In this document: one piece after another, positions 18,191-27,245 of the stretch
Numbering within the stretch: position 1 is the stretch's first letter
Layout: every line of letters begins with the position of its first letter
DNA from: Rhizobium cauense
GTDB lineage: Bacteria; Pseudomonadota; Alphaproteobacteria; Rhizobiales; Rhizobiaceae
Assembly (NCBI RefSeq): GCF_019511525.1
Contig: NZ_JAEUAT010000003.1
Location: forward strand, 434,001-498,000
Direction: 5' to 3'
DNA length: 64,000 bases
Program-made: the position numbers and the translations under genes
The notes under the pieces: model-generated
Database searches by the model: none
What the model saw: only the letters and a program-made list of their open reading frames with translations
What the model was told of the DNA's origin: nothing

Positions 18191-19891
18191 ATGACGGATC
18201 AATCTCTTCAGCGTCGCCTTGCTGCCATCGTCGTTGCCGATGTGGTGGGATTTTCACGCCTGATGGAGGCTGATGAGGTCGCAACGCTGGCGAACCTCAA
18301 GGAACTCCGTTCTGGCATTATTGAGCCGGCGGTGATGCGCAACAACGGCCGCATCTTCAAGATCATGGGCGACGGATTCTTGATCGAGTTCGCTAGCGCG
18401 GTCCGTGCGGTTTCAGCAGCATTGGAAATGCAACGGGCCGCCTCTGTTGTTTCCGGAGACCGGCGCATGCTTTTGCGTGTAGGCGTCAATCTCGGAGATG
18501 TCGTTGACGACGGTTCCGACGTCCTCGGCGACGGCGTCAATGTCGCGGCACGCCTCGAGACGCAGGCCGCACCCGGAGGTATCTGCATTTCCGCCAATGT
18601 TCACGGCGAGATCATCGGCAAGATTGATGACCGGTTCATTGATGGAGGCGAGCGCTACCTGAAGAACCTGTCTCGCCCCGTGCACGTGTGGCATTGGCCA
18701 GATGCGCTGCCGAGCATATTGCCGCTGCCCGAATGTCCCTCGATTGCTGTATTGCCGTTCACGAATATGAGCGGGGATGAAGCGGACGCGCCTTTCGTGG
18801 ACGGCCTGACCGAGGACTTGATCATCGATCTTTCCCGAACGGCTGGCCTCTTCGTCATCGCGCGCAATTCCGTGAACGGCTACAAGGGCAAGCCGGTTGA
18901 CATACGGCTGGTCGCCCAGGACCTCGGCGTCCGCTACATCCTCCAGGGGAGTGCCAGACGCGCAATGGGCCGTATCCGCATCAAGGCCCAATTGATCGAC
19001 ACGCTTGGCGGTGAGCAATTGTGGGCCGACCGGTTTGACAGGACGGTGGAAGATGTTTTCGAGTTACAGGATGAAGTTAACGCCAAGATAGTTGAGGCCC
19101 TCGTAGGCCGTCTGACCATCCCGGCCCAGCGCAATCGGCCGACGAACCTTGAGGCCTACGATCTGTGCGTGCGCGCCCGCCGTCTGACGGAAGAGTCGCC
19201 GCAAACTGAGCGTGAGGCCTATATGCTGCTCCAACGCGCGGTTAAGCTCGAGCCATCCTATGCAGAGGCGCTCAGTCTACTCGCCTATAACCGTTGGCTT
19301 GCTTGGACCCACTTCGGCGAGCCCGAAGATCCTAATCGTCGGATGGCGGTGGCGTTCGCGCAGAGGGCGGTCGACCTTGATCCCAACGATGCCGGCTGCC
19401 ATTACGTTCTGGGGACGATTTTGGCTTATGAGCGCCGATGGGAGGAATCGGAGGCCGCCTTCGCCAAGGCCCTGGAGCTGGACCCCAACCACGCCGACAC
19501 CTGGGCCGCCATGTCGGACATGTCCGTGCTGGACGGCAGGATTGCCGACGGAGTAGCGCAGATCGAAAAGGCTCTGCGGCTCAATCCCTATCCAACCTGC
19601 TGGTATCTTTGTCATCTCGGGCAGGCGCAATATGCTGCGCGTGACTATGAGGCGGCAACAGCGACGCTCCGTAGGGAAGACACATACCGTACCAACTCTC
19701 GCAAATTCCTGGCAGCTGCGCTTGCGCAGTTGGGCCACCTTGAGGAGGCGCGCCGAGAAGCAGAGTTGTTCCTGATCGCCCACCCTCATTTCACTATCGG
19801 CCATTGGGTCGGCTCCCAACCGCTGCGTGATGCATCTGTACGAGACCACTTTGTCGACGGTTTCCGAAAGGCCGGCCTGCCAGAGATGTGA
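18191..19891 (+). CDS. Class III adenylate cyclase with TolB-like domain and TPRs
   Basis: A 566-residue cytoplasmic protein. Residues 8-175 form a class III cyclase domain: ADVVGFSRLME with metal-binding Asp17, IFKIMGDGFLIEF with Asp61, and LGDGVNVAARLE near residue 120. Residues about 180-310 resemble the TolB/FlgO-type module (PSIAVLPFTNMSGDE, GVRYILQGSARR, LWADRFDR). The rest, about 325-530, is tetratricopeptide-like helices (YAEALSLLAYNRW, DPNDAGCHYVLGTIL). This three-part design is common in rhizobia, which encode many such cyclases. It likely makes cAMP under control of the C-terminal module; the signal is unknown. No membrane segment. Confidence 0.92.
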   Translation: MTDQSLQRRLAAIVVADVVGFSRLMEADEVATLANLKELRSGIIEPAVMRNNGRIFKIMGDGFLIEFASAVRAVSAALEMQRAASVVSGDRRMLLRVGVNLGDVVDDGSDVLGDGVNVAARLETQAAPGGICISANVHGEIIGKIDDRFIDGGERYLKNLSRPVHVWHWPDALPSILPLPECPSIAVLPFTNMSGDEADAPFVDGLTEDLIIDLSRTAGLFVIARNSVNGYKGKPVDIRLVAQDLGVRYILQGSARRAMGRIRIKAQLIDTLGGEQLWADRFDRTVEDVFELQDEVNAKIVEALVGRLTIPAQRNRPTNLEAYDLCVRARRLTEESPQTEREAYMLLQRAVKLEPSYAEALSLLAYNRWLAWTHFGEPEDPNRRMAVAFAQRAVDLDPNDAGCHYVLGTILAYERRWEESEAAFAKALELDPNHADTWAAMSDMSVLDGRIADGVAQIEKALRLNPYPTCWYLCHLGQAQYAARDYEAATATLRREDTYRTNSRKFLAAALAQLGHLEEARREAELFLIAHPHFTIGHWVGSQPLRDASVRDHFVDGFRKAGLPEM

Positions 19892-19999
19892 CAGGAGGGA
19901 CAATCGCTGACGCAGCCTTCTGAAGTCCGGAATCCTTGGTTTCTCTCCCACCATTTCAGCTATAGGGTGGGAGACATCGCCCAAAGGGATTCACGACCC

Positions 20000-20671
20000 A
20001 TGCCCACAGAAAAGGATGACCGCTCGCCTGTTGCGCTGGAACTGCGCGACGTAAGCGCCGACCAGCGCATGTTCTCGCCTTCCGTTGCCCGAAATTCGGC
20101 ACCGATCCTCGCGGCCCTGAAACGTGTCCTTCCAACACATGGCGCCGTACTGGAGATTGGTTGCGGGACCGGCGAGCACGCCGTGTGTTTTGCGGGAGGA
20201 ATGCCCAACCTCACCTGGCAGCCAAGCGATCCGGATGCCGACGCGCGCACCAGCACCTCAAGCTGGATCAAATTCGCAGGGCTGACGAATGTGCTGGCAC
20301 CGCTGGATATCGACGTGTGCTCAGGACGATGGGGCGTCGAACAGACGGGGCGTTTTGACGCCATCGTATCGATCAATATGATCCATATCGCGCCATGGGC
20401 AGCAAGCTTAGGGTTGTTCGCAGGAGCCGGCCGTTTGCTTCGCACTGGTGGGCTTCTTGTTCTCTACGGCCCATTCATGCGCGACGGCGCACACAATGCT
20501 CCCTCGAACGCTGCTTTCGATGCGGCTCTAAAGGAGAAAAACCCATCCTGGGGCCTGCGTGATATCGCTGACCTTGAGCAAGTGGGTGGGGCCACTGGAC
20601 TTAAACTCCGCGAGACGATCGACATGCCTACCAACAATATGTTGCTGGTCTTCTCCACCCGTAGTGCCTGA
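20000..20671 (+). CDS. DUF938 family SAM-dependent methyltransferase
   Basis: A 223-residue protein with the DUF938 pattern: MFSPSVARNSAPILAAL at the N-terminus, the SAM-binding motif VLEIGCGTGEHA near residue 55, then WQPSDPD, DAIVSINMIHIAPW and a late GPFMRDGAHNAPSNAAFDA. I use the ATG at 20000 because the protein then starts just before the conserved region; the frame is open 11 codons upstream. Members are predicted small-molecule methyltransferases, with substrate unknown. It lies 108 bases after the cyclase gene. Confidence 0.85.
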   Translation: MPTEKDDRSPVALELRDVSADQRMFSPSVARNSAPILAALKRVLPTHGAVLEIGCGTGEHAVCFAGGMPNLTWQPSDPDADARTSTSSWIKFAGLTNVLAPLDIDVCSGRWGVEQTGRFDAIVSINMIHIAPWAASLGLFAGAGRLLRTGGLLVLYGPFMRDGAHNAPSNAAFDAALKEKNPSWGLRDIADLEQVGGATGLKLRETIDMPTNNMLLVFSTRSA

Positions 20672-20828
20672 ACAACAATCGTCCCAGGTTACCCCTGCGA
20701 TGGCATTGTTCGCTTTCAGGCGACGGCAGCTCACCTCAACGGCCGAGATGAGGGCGCAAAGCCGCTTGGTATGCGGGCGCGGGCATCGCGAAGTGGCACT
20801 GCGACGTCGAATGGCGTGCACAAACCCT

Positions 20829-21491
20829 TCAATCTGCCTGCATGTAGTCGGCCACGCTGTAGCAGTGGCTCGCCTGATAGGCGTTCCGCCCACGGTTCAT
20901 ATGCGTCAGATTGAACGTGCGAATGGCACTCACCACGCGGCGGCTCGCGAGGAATTTGCGGATCGACCCAGCGCCACGCACATTGATGCCGAAAATGTCC
21001 TCACCACGCGGGAAGAAATAACTGACGTCCTCTGCCTCTACGACGCTTTGCACGAGAAAAGCTTCGTCCACTCGGCTCGGCGTGGCTGAACGATCTGTAG
21101 TGAAATCCGAGAGGTGCACGATGAATCGGGCGCTGATATCGTCACCCTTGGCATAGAGCGTGAAAAGCTCCATCCAGCTCGCATTGACGCGAATGAGCGG
21201 TTTGTCCGAAGTCGACGGCAGACAGGACACCGACCAGTAATAGCGCTCGGTCTTGCGCAGTATCGGAATACAGCTTGGACCGTATAGCCCGAGAATCTCC
21301 AGGGCTGCCCCTGCTTGCGGGCGGGTACGGAGCTTCTCAAATCGAGCGACATACTTGAAACGCTGTTCAAGAGACTCTACGCGGTCGCTCGCGTCCGGCA
21401 ACTCGATCTCGCCCGCTATCCACTCCCGCTGCTGCACAAGGTCAAGGAATTGCCGCACACCAGTGGGTCTCCGGCTTGAGGTCGCGCCCAT
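20829..21491 (-). CDS. Hypothetical protein of 220 residues
   Basis: I do not recognise a family. The protein is soluble, mixed alpha/beta in appearance, and rich in aromatic and charged residues. Notable parts are RFKYVARFEKLRTRP, CIPILRKTERYYWSVSCLP, VNASWMELFTLYAKGDDISA and a C-terminal FNLTHMNRGRNAYQAS. There is no signal peptide. It stands alone, convergent with the methyltransferase gene. Composition and length argue for a real gene. A role cannot be inferred. Confidence 0.55.
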   Translation of the reverse strand: MGATSSRRPTGVRQFLDLVQQREWIAGEIELPDASDRVESLEQRFKYVARFEKLRTRPQAGAALEILGLYGPSCIPILRKTERYYWSVSCLPSTSDKPLIRVNASWMELFTLYAKGDDISARFIVHLSDFTTDRSATPSRVDEAFLVQSVVEAEDVSYFFPRGEDIFGINVRGAGSIRKFLASRRVVSAIRTFNLTHMNRGRNAYQASHCYSVADYMQAD

Positions 21492-21958
21492 GTCAGACGT
21501 CCTGCGAAATTTGCACGCGGGTCACCAGCCATCTCCTGTGTCGCGCCCAATGCGCCTGCGAATGTTACCTTGAAGATCGAAATATGGAAATCTGCACGAC
21601 TTTGATGATAGAAGCGCATGACCATTTGCCGTCTGGTAACAGCCCAAGACCGGTATCCCCAGCGTTGCCCAGGCGCCCATTTCCAAGATCAGAGTTCAAT
21701 CTCGCTGGCGAGCGATGAGTACGCGTTCCGAAGCTTCCTACTGCAGCGAAGCGGCTTTCAGGAGCTTCGGCGCATGGCCTGAACGGCCGGACTGGGGGCG
21801 GCTTGCTGCCGTTAGACGGCGATCCGAGGAACGTGTGGTATGTGTTAGGATGCGGCCAAAGGCCTAACGCTACAGACGCACGGCGAGGGGCGGTGTGATC
21901 AAACCGGAATTCGCGAGCGAGAGCCGAGGTTGTGCTCTTGGAAGGGGAGACGAAAGCG
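21492..21958. other. Intergenic region upstream of the molybdoenzyme gene
   Basis: About 470 bases between divergent genes. Overlapping frames on both strands show no motifs. It should contain the promoters for both neighbours; none was identified with confidence. Confidence 0.4.
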
Positions 21959-23068
21959 ATGCCGACACCAGAGCAGCCCAGTCTAATAGTTCGACAGAAA
22001 TCCCCACCGAACATCGAGTTTCCGTTTGCGTCGCTCTCCGACTGGCTGATCCCAACCGGGCTGTTCTTCGTGCGAAACCATTTCCCGTCGCCGGACCTCG
22101 ATGCGCGAGACTGGAGATTGCGGGTTGACGGAGCGGTGGAGCGGCCGATCGAGCTTGACCTCGACACCATCAAGGCGATGCGCAGCACGACCCTCACCGC
22201 CGTTGTTGAGTGCGCAGGGAATGGGCGCGTCTACTATGTGCCGCCGAAGGAGGGGTTGCAGTGGCAGAACGGCGCGGTCGGCAATGCCGCATGGAAAGGT
22301 GTTCGTCTGCGCGAGATTTTGGAAATGGCGGGCGTTAAGCGAACCGCATGTGAGGTTCTGCTCGCAGGCGCAGACAGTGGAATCGTCGACACGAACAAGA
22401 AAACGGCCTCTCCCGGCCCCATCGCTTTTGCGCGTAGTTTACCGCTTGAGAAGGCAATCGCTGACAGCACGATCCTTGCCTATTCGATGAACGAGGAACC
22501 GTTAACGCGCGATCACGGCTACCCGCTACGCGCGGTCGTGGGTGGCTGGTTCGGCATGGCTTGGGTGAAGTGGATTACTCATATCACGGTTGTGGAGCGA
22601 CCGTTCCTTGGCTACTGGCAGGCACGCGACTATTTCCGTTGGGAGCGTAGCCTCGGGGAGCCAAGACTGGTCCCCCTTGCGGAGATGGAGGTCAAAGCGC
22701 AGATCGCGCGTCCCGTACAGGGGGCGCATCTCATCGTCGGCCGACCGTATCGGATTTTCGGAGCAGCTTGGAGTGGAGAGGCTGTTGTCCGTCAGGTGCA
22801 GGTGTGCACCGGAGATGGCAGCGGCTGGCGCGAGGGAAGGCTCCTTGAAACAGAACATCCCTTTGCATGGCGCTTGTGGGAGTATGTGTGGACCCCTGAG
22901 AAAGTGGGGCGATACACACTGCGATGTCGCGCGATCGATGAGGCGGGGTCCGTGCAGCCCGACCTCCAGCGCTCCGACTCCGAGAGCTACGCGGCCAACT
23001 GGATCATTCCGGTAGAGGTTACGGTTGTTGCTGAGCCACAGACGTACGCGGAGGAATTCGTTATCTAG
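21959..23068 (+). CDS. Sulfite-oxidase-type molybdopterin enzyme
   Basis: A 369-residue protein of the sulfite oxidase superfamily. The oxidoreductase molybdopterin domain includes FFVRNHFPSPDLD, then AVVECAGNGRVYY with the cysteine that normally ligates molybdenum (near residue 90), and YPLRAVVGGWFGMAWVKWI. A C-terminal dimerisation domain follows (GAAWSGEAVVRQVQVCTGDG). No Tat or Sec signal is visible, so it appears cytoplasmic, unlike periplasmic SorA/SorT. Start at 21959 follows GGGGAG. It lies about 1 kb from a cysteine-sulfur operon, so sulfite disposal is a reasonable guess, but other substrates are possible. Confidence 0.85.
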   Translation: MPTPEQPSLIVRQKSPPNIEFPFASLSDWLIPTGLFFVRNHFPSPDLDARDWRLRVDGAVERPIELDLDTIKAMRSTTLTAVVECAGNGRVYYVPPKEGLQWQNGAVGNAAWKGVRLREILEMAGVKRTACEVLLAGADSGIVDTNKKTASPGPIAFARSLPLEKAIADSTILAYSMNEEPLTRDHGYPLRAVVGGWFGMAWVKWITHITVVERPFLGYWQARDYFRWERSLGEPRLVPLAEMEVKAQIARPVQGAHLIVGRPYRIFGAAWSGEAVVRQVQVCTGDGSGWREGRLLETEHPFAWRLWEYVWTPEKVGRYTLRCRAIDEAGSVQPDLQRSDSESYAANWIIPVEVTVVAEPQTYAEEFVI

Positions 23069-23300
23069 TCACCCCCCACGCCATGACGGTTCTGACGAGG
23101 AGGTTGGCGGCACCTTCCCGCCGTTTTCAGGGAGGCAAGTCGTATCGAGGAGAAGCGGGCTGAGCGGGACGCATTGCCTATGCCTTCCGCAAAATGGCGT
23201 TCCTGATCCGGCCGAAAATGTTGCTGCTTGCTTCCCCCAAAGCGCGCATTTGCGGTGAGAACTTAACGCTCGCGGAAGAATTCGGGTGTTTGCTGAGGCA

Positions 23301-23837
23301 CTAGAGGCGGTCACGCGTCAGGGTAGGTTTCGGCCGGGTGGACCCCGGGGCCTTGGAGGTCAGTTTTCTCAGATCGGCCGGCCGATTGTTGATGATCGCT
23401 TCCATGGAAAAGAAGCCTGTGACCGTTGCAAGGTCGAAGTTCGTGATCAACTTCTGATAAAATGCGTCGTAGCCGGACATGCCTTTGGTGATGACCTTGA
23501 TCAGATAGTCCCAATCTCCACCGATCCGATAAAAATCGATCACCTCCGGCAGACCCTCGACATGCGCGCGGAACCCTTCGCTCCATTCCTTTGAATGGTG
23601 GCGAGTCCGGATCATCACGAAGACAGTCAGGTCAAACCCCAACGCCTGGAGATCGATATCGCAGTGTGCGCCTTTGATCAGGCCAATTGAATGCAGCCGC
23701 TGCAGTCGTCGCCAGCAGGCATTTTGAGACAAGCCGATCTTCTCCGCGAGATCGCGCTGAGAAAGATTGGCGTCTTGCTGCATCGCACTCAGAATCTTCA
23801 TATCAAAATCGTCTATCTTGGTATGTTCTTCGTTCAT
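23301..23837 (-). CDS. Lrp/AsnC family transcriptional regulator
   Basis: About 178 residues. The N-terminal helix-turn-helix reads FDMKILSAMQQDANLSQRDL, then AEKIGLSQNACWRRLQRLHS. The C-terminal RAM ligand domain follows (FVMIRTRHH, FYRIGGDWDYLIKVITKGMS). Divergent from the cysteine-desulfurase-like gene with a 100-base gap containing a TTCAATTGAA palindrome. Lrp-type proteins next to cysteine-degrading genes (DecR/CyuR type) sense cysteine, so this is the likely local regulator. The start is uncertain: an ATG four codons upstream (23849) is also in frame. The tail after residue 160 is unusually basic. Confidence 0.88.
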   Translation of the reverse strand: MNEEHTKIDDFDMKILSAMQQDANLSQRDLAEKIGLSQNACWRRLQRLHSIGLIKGAHCDIDLQALGFDLTVFVMIRTRHHSKEWSEGFRAHVEGLPEVIDFYRIGGDWDYLIKVITKGMSGYDAFYQKLITNFDLATVTGFFSMEAIINNRPADLRKLTSKAPGSTRPKPTLTRDRL

Positions 23838-23876
23838 CTGACCCAACATTCGTAAGAACTCGTAAAAATTAGGTGA

Positions 23877-23886
23877 TTCAATTGAA
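23877..23886. promoter_or_regulatory. Candidate Lrp-type operator
   Basis: Perfect 10-bp palindrome TTCAATTGAA in the gap between the Lrp-type gene and the sulfur operon, with two nearby CGTAAgAA/CGTAAAAA repeats (23851-23868). Position suggests binding by the divergent regulator. Confidence 0.4.
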
Positions 23887-23937
23887 CGTGAAGGAGGATA
23901 CGATCGGTGTCAACGCACGAGGCCGAGGAGAACGATC

Positions 23938-25437
23938 GTGGACTTTGCACCACCTGCGACACGACAAACCGAATCCCCAATTTCCAGCTTTCGCAGGAGT
24001 TTGAAACGGAGCGGCGTGATGGACGACCTGCGGGAGGGACTCGTCGGATCGCACGCGAAGATCGCCGGCCCGTACGGGGTGAAGGAAATGGTCTATGCAG
24101 ACTACGTTGCATCCGGTCGTGCGCTCCACCAAATCGAACGTTTCATTCTGGAAGACATCCTCCCCTACTACGCCAACAGTCACACGGAGGCTTCCTACTG
24201 CGGAGCGTTCATGACCCGTATGCGCCGGGAAGCTCGCGCGACGATCGCGGAATTCTGCGGGGCGAATGAAGAACATGCGGTGATTTTCACGGGCTCGGGC
24301 GCGACGTCTGGCATTAATCGCCTCATCAATCTGTATGGCATCACCGAGGCGGTTTCGGCAGGTAAGCACGTTCGCATTATTGTTGGCCCTTACGAGCATC
24401 ACTCCAACATTCTGCCCTGGCGAGAAAGTGGTGCTGAGGTTGTCGAAATCGCCGAGAGCCCATCGGGCGGGCCTGACCTGTCGCTGCTGACAGATGCGCT
24501 GAAGGACGGCAATGCCGAATTGACGGTGTGCACGCTGTCCGCCGCATCAAACATCACCGGCATCACCAGCAACGTTGCGGCGATTACTGCGATGGTCAAA
24601 GCTCATGGCGCAAAGATGATTTGGGACTATGCGGGGGCCGGCCCCTATGTGCCGATTTCCATGTCACCCGCCGCTGATGCGGAAATCGACGCGATCGTTG
24701 TTTCGCCGCACAAGTTTATCGGTGGTCCAGGTGCCTCCGGAATCCTGATCCTTCGGCGCGCCGGACTTTCGATGAGAAAACCGACGTGGCCGGGTGGTGG
24801 TACGGTGAAGTTCGTCTCACCGCAAGCGCACGATTATAGCGACAGTCTCGAATCCCGCGAGGAAGCCGGCACGCCGAACGTGGTCGGTGATATCCGCGCG
24901 GCCCTTGCATTCATCGTCAAGGATGCGATCGGGGCTGATGCGATGACGAGGCGCAATCACGACGTTGCACGACGTGCCTTCAAAGCATGGAAGGACCTCC
25001 CACAACTGGAGTTGCTCGGTCTGTCCAATATCGATCGGCTGCCGATCTTTTCCTTCAGAGTGAGGAACGGGAAAGGCGGCTACGTGCACCAACAACTGGT
25101 GACGCGAATGCTAAGTGATCGCTTCGGGATCCAGGCGCGCGGTGGCTGCGCTTGTGCCGGGCCCTATGTCCACCGACTGCTCTCGATTGATGAACAGCAA
25201 TCCGAAGAGATCAGACAGGCCATTCTCTCGGGAGACGAACTAAAGAAGCCCGGCTTTGTACGGCTGAACTTTAGTGTGCTGCTACCAGACGAGAAGGTGC
25301 AGTTCATTCTCGATTCAGTAGCAACTATCGCTGCTGACGCGACGACCTTCGAAAAGGATTACGACGTCGATCCGAGCCGCGCGATCTTCTTTGCGCGTGG
25401 AGGAGCACGAGAGGGCAGCACCTATGCAAAAGCCTGA
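23938..25437 (+). CDS. Cysteine-desulfurase-like aminotransferase (class V, PLP-dependent)
   Basis: A 499-residue fold-type I PLP enzyme. Visible motifs are VIFTGSGATSGINRLINLYG, YEHHSNILPWRE, the PLP lysine context VVSPHKFIGGPGASG near residue 260, and RGGCACAGPYVHRLL near residue 400, where the cysteines lie in the usual persulfide-forming loop. It differs from IscS/SufS in length and in its C-terminal extension. Start GTG at 23938 follows GAGGAG; an ATG at 24019 is an alternative. Its last codons overlap the next gene by 14 bases. Probably releases sulfane sulfur from cysteine or a related compound for the dioxygenase downstream. Confidence 0.85.
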   Translation: MDFAPPATRQTESPISSFRRSLKRSGVMDDLREGLVGSHAKIAGPYGVKEMVYADYVASGRALHQIERFILEDILPYYANSHTEASYCGAFMTRMRREARATIAEFCGANEEHAVIFTGSGATSGINRLINLYGITEAVSAGKHVRIIVGPYEHHSNILPWRESGAEVVEIAESPSGGPDLSLLTDALKDGNAELTVCTLSAASNITGITSNVAAITAMVKAHGAKMIWDYAGAGPYVPISMSPAADAEIDAIVVSPHKFIGGPGASGILILRRAGLSMRKPTWPGGGTVKFVSPQAHDYSDSLESREEAGTPNVVGDIRAALAFIVKDAIGADAMTRRNHDVARRAFKAWKDLPQLELLGLSNIDRLPIFSFRVRNGKGGYVHQQLVTRMLSDRFGIQARGGCACAGPYVHRLLSIDEQQSEEIRQAILSGDELKKPGFVRLNFSVLLPDEKVQFILDSVATIAADATTFEKDYDVDPSRAIFFARGGAREGSTYAKA

Positions 25438-26300
25438 GGTCGCGGGATTTTACGACCCTCGCACTTGCAGCATCCAGTATGTCGTGTCGTGCCCGAAAAC
25501 AAGGCAATGCGCCATCATCGACCCGGTGCTTGATTTCGATGAGAAGTCCGGCACGACTGCTTCGACCAATGCGACGATCATCCTCGACTACATCGAGGAA
25601 AACGACCTGAAGCTTGGATGGATTTTAGACACTCATCCTCATGCAGATCACTTTTCGGCGGCCAGTTTTCTCAAGGCAAAGACCGGAGCGCCGACAGCGA
25701 TCGGTCAGCATGTGACGGCAGTGCAGCAGATCTGGAAAGATATCTACAACTGGCATGATTTCGCGTGCGACGGTTCGCAATGGGATCGGCTTTTTTGTGA
25801 TGGCGACACTTTCAGTATCGGCGAGCTCAACGTTCGCGTTATGCATTCGCCCGGCCATACCCTGGCGTCGATTACCTACGTCGTTGGCAACGCAGCCTTC
25901 ATCCATGATACGCTTTTCATGCCCGATAGCGGCCGCCCGCGCTGATTTTCCAGGTGGCAGCGCAGCAAGCCTGTGGCAGTCGATCCAGAACATCCTGAAC
26001 CTGCCGGAAGAGACACGCCTCTTCACCGGCCATGATTACATGCCGCAAGGACGTCAGGCCCTGTGGGAAAGCTCGGTTGCAGAGCAGCGTAGGAATAACC
26101 CGCATGTCGCCGGCCAATCGCGAAGCGACTTCATCAGCTTGCGCGAAGCCCGCGACAGGATCCTGCCCATGCCGAAGCTAATCTTGCACGCGCTGCAGGT
26201 GAATATCCGGGGAGGGGAACTGCCGCCGACCGAGGACAACGGCCGTCGTTATCTAAAAATCCCCCTCAATGCATTGTCGGGATCGGCGTGGGGCGCGTAA
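25424..26300 (+). pseudogene. Persulfide dioxygenase-like metallo-hydrolase (ETHE1/Blh type), frame broken
   Basis: Two frames join into one protein of about 292 residues. The first holds the metal motif THPHADHFSAA and HSPGHTLASITYV, and ends DTLFMPDSG. The second resumes ARADFPGGSAASLWQSI and runs through LFTGHDY and QVNIRGGELPPTEDNG to the stop at 26300. The switch is at about 25933; compared with the usual SGTARADFPGG, two bases are missing. The family oxidises glutathione persulfide to sulfite. It overlaps the desulfurase gene and precedes a TauE-type exporter, as in known sulfide-detoxification clusters. As written it would be inactive; an assembly error is the alternative. Confidence 0.85.
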
Positions 26301-26304
26301 CAAC

Positions 26305-27087
26305 GTGGATGGCACTCTCCCCCAACTTATGCTCGCTCTCGGCTCAGGATCGCTGATCGGCTGCATTCTCGGTTTGCTCGGGGGAGGCGGATCAATCCTC
26401 GCAACGCCGTTGCTGGTGTATGTTGTCGGAATGCGCGATGTTCACACGGCGATTGGCACAGGGGCTCTCGCTGTTTCGGCCAACGCGTATCTCAATTTGG
26501 CCGGCCATGCGTTGAAGGGTCATGTCTGGTGGCGATGCGCATTGATTTTTGCGATCGCCGGATGTCTCGGTGCCTACCTGGGGTCCAGTCTGGGGAAACT
26601 CATCGACGGCCAAAGCCTGCTTTTCATGTTTGGCCTCCTGATGATGCTCGTGAGTTTCATTATGAAAAGGACGAGGAGCCAAGCGGGCGTGACGGCGCAG
26701 TCGCTGACGATACGGGCACACGGAAAGACAAGCCTGATCGCGCTTTTTGCCGGCGGATGTTCCGGCCTTTTCGGAATAGGGGGCGGTTTCCTTATCGTCC
26801 CCGGTCTCCTCGTCGCAACGGGCATGCCCCTCATAAACGCGATTGGGACCTCGCTGCTTGCGGTTGGCACTTTCGGATTGGCGACGGCTGTGAACTATGC
26901 CGCGTCGGGCTTTGTCGACTGGTTGACTGCGGGCTACTTCATTCTAGGTGGCATTGGTGGTGGTATTGTCGGCACGATTGCCGCCACGCGACTGGCAAAT
27001 TACAGGAACGTCCTCGCGCAGGTCTTCAGGTGGGTGATACTTTGCGTCAGCCTCTACGTTCTCTGGCGTAGCTACGCGGCGCTTTAG
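26305..27087 (+). CDS. TauE/SafE family sulfite/organosulfonate exporter
   Basis: About 260 residues with some seven to eight membrane segments. Family marks are LGLLGGGGSILATPLLVYV near the N-terminus and the second copy SGLFGIGGGFLIVPGLL in the middle. The start is taken as the GTG at 26305, five bases after the dioxygenase stop; an ATG at 26329 is also possible. In sulfide-oxidation clusters such proteins export sulfite or related anions, which fits the genes upstream. The final segment ends at the C-terminus (VILCVSLYVLWRSYAAL). Confidence 0.88.
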   Translation: MDGTLPQLMLALGSGSLIGCILGLLGGGGSILATPLLVYVVGMRDVHTAIGTGALAVSANAYLNLAGHALKGHVWWRCALIFAIAGCLGAYLGSSLGKLIDGQSLLFMFGLLMMLVSFIMKRTRSQAGVTAQSLTIRAHGKTSLIALFAGGCSGLFGIGGGFLIVPGLLVATGMPLINAIGTSLLAVGTFGLATAVNYAASGFVDWLTAGYFILGGIGGGIVGTIAATRLANYRNVLAQVFRWVILCVSLYVLWRSYAAL

Positions 27088-27245
27088 CAATACGAACAAC
27101 TAGCTACGTCTGTCTCACAGAGGGCGATCCACCGGTCTGGCCTCGAACAGCCTTTCGCTTTTGCGTTTGCAAACTTGATGGATACAGTTGAATGCAAGGG
27201 ATTAGCACCGGATGACTGCTAACCCACCAAGCAGTCTCCCTTCTG

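Noticed and set aside
23907..24269. GTG-started frame behind a strong AAGGAGG site at 23890
   Set aside because: The protein is rich in arginine and has no family features. The desulfurase-like frame has its own site at GAGGAG and clear homology. The AAGGAGG may be a leader feature, but I cannot support a gene.
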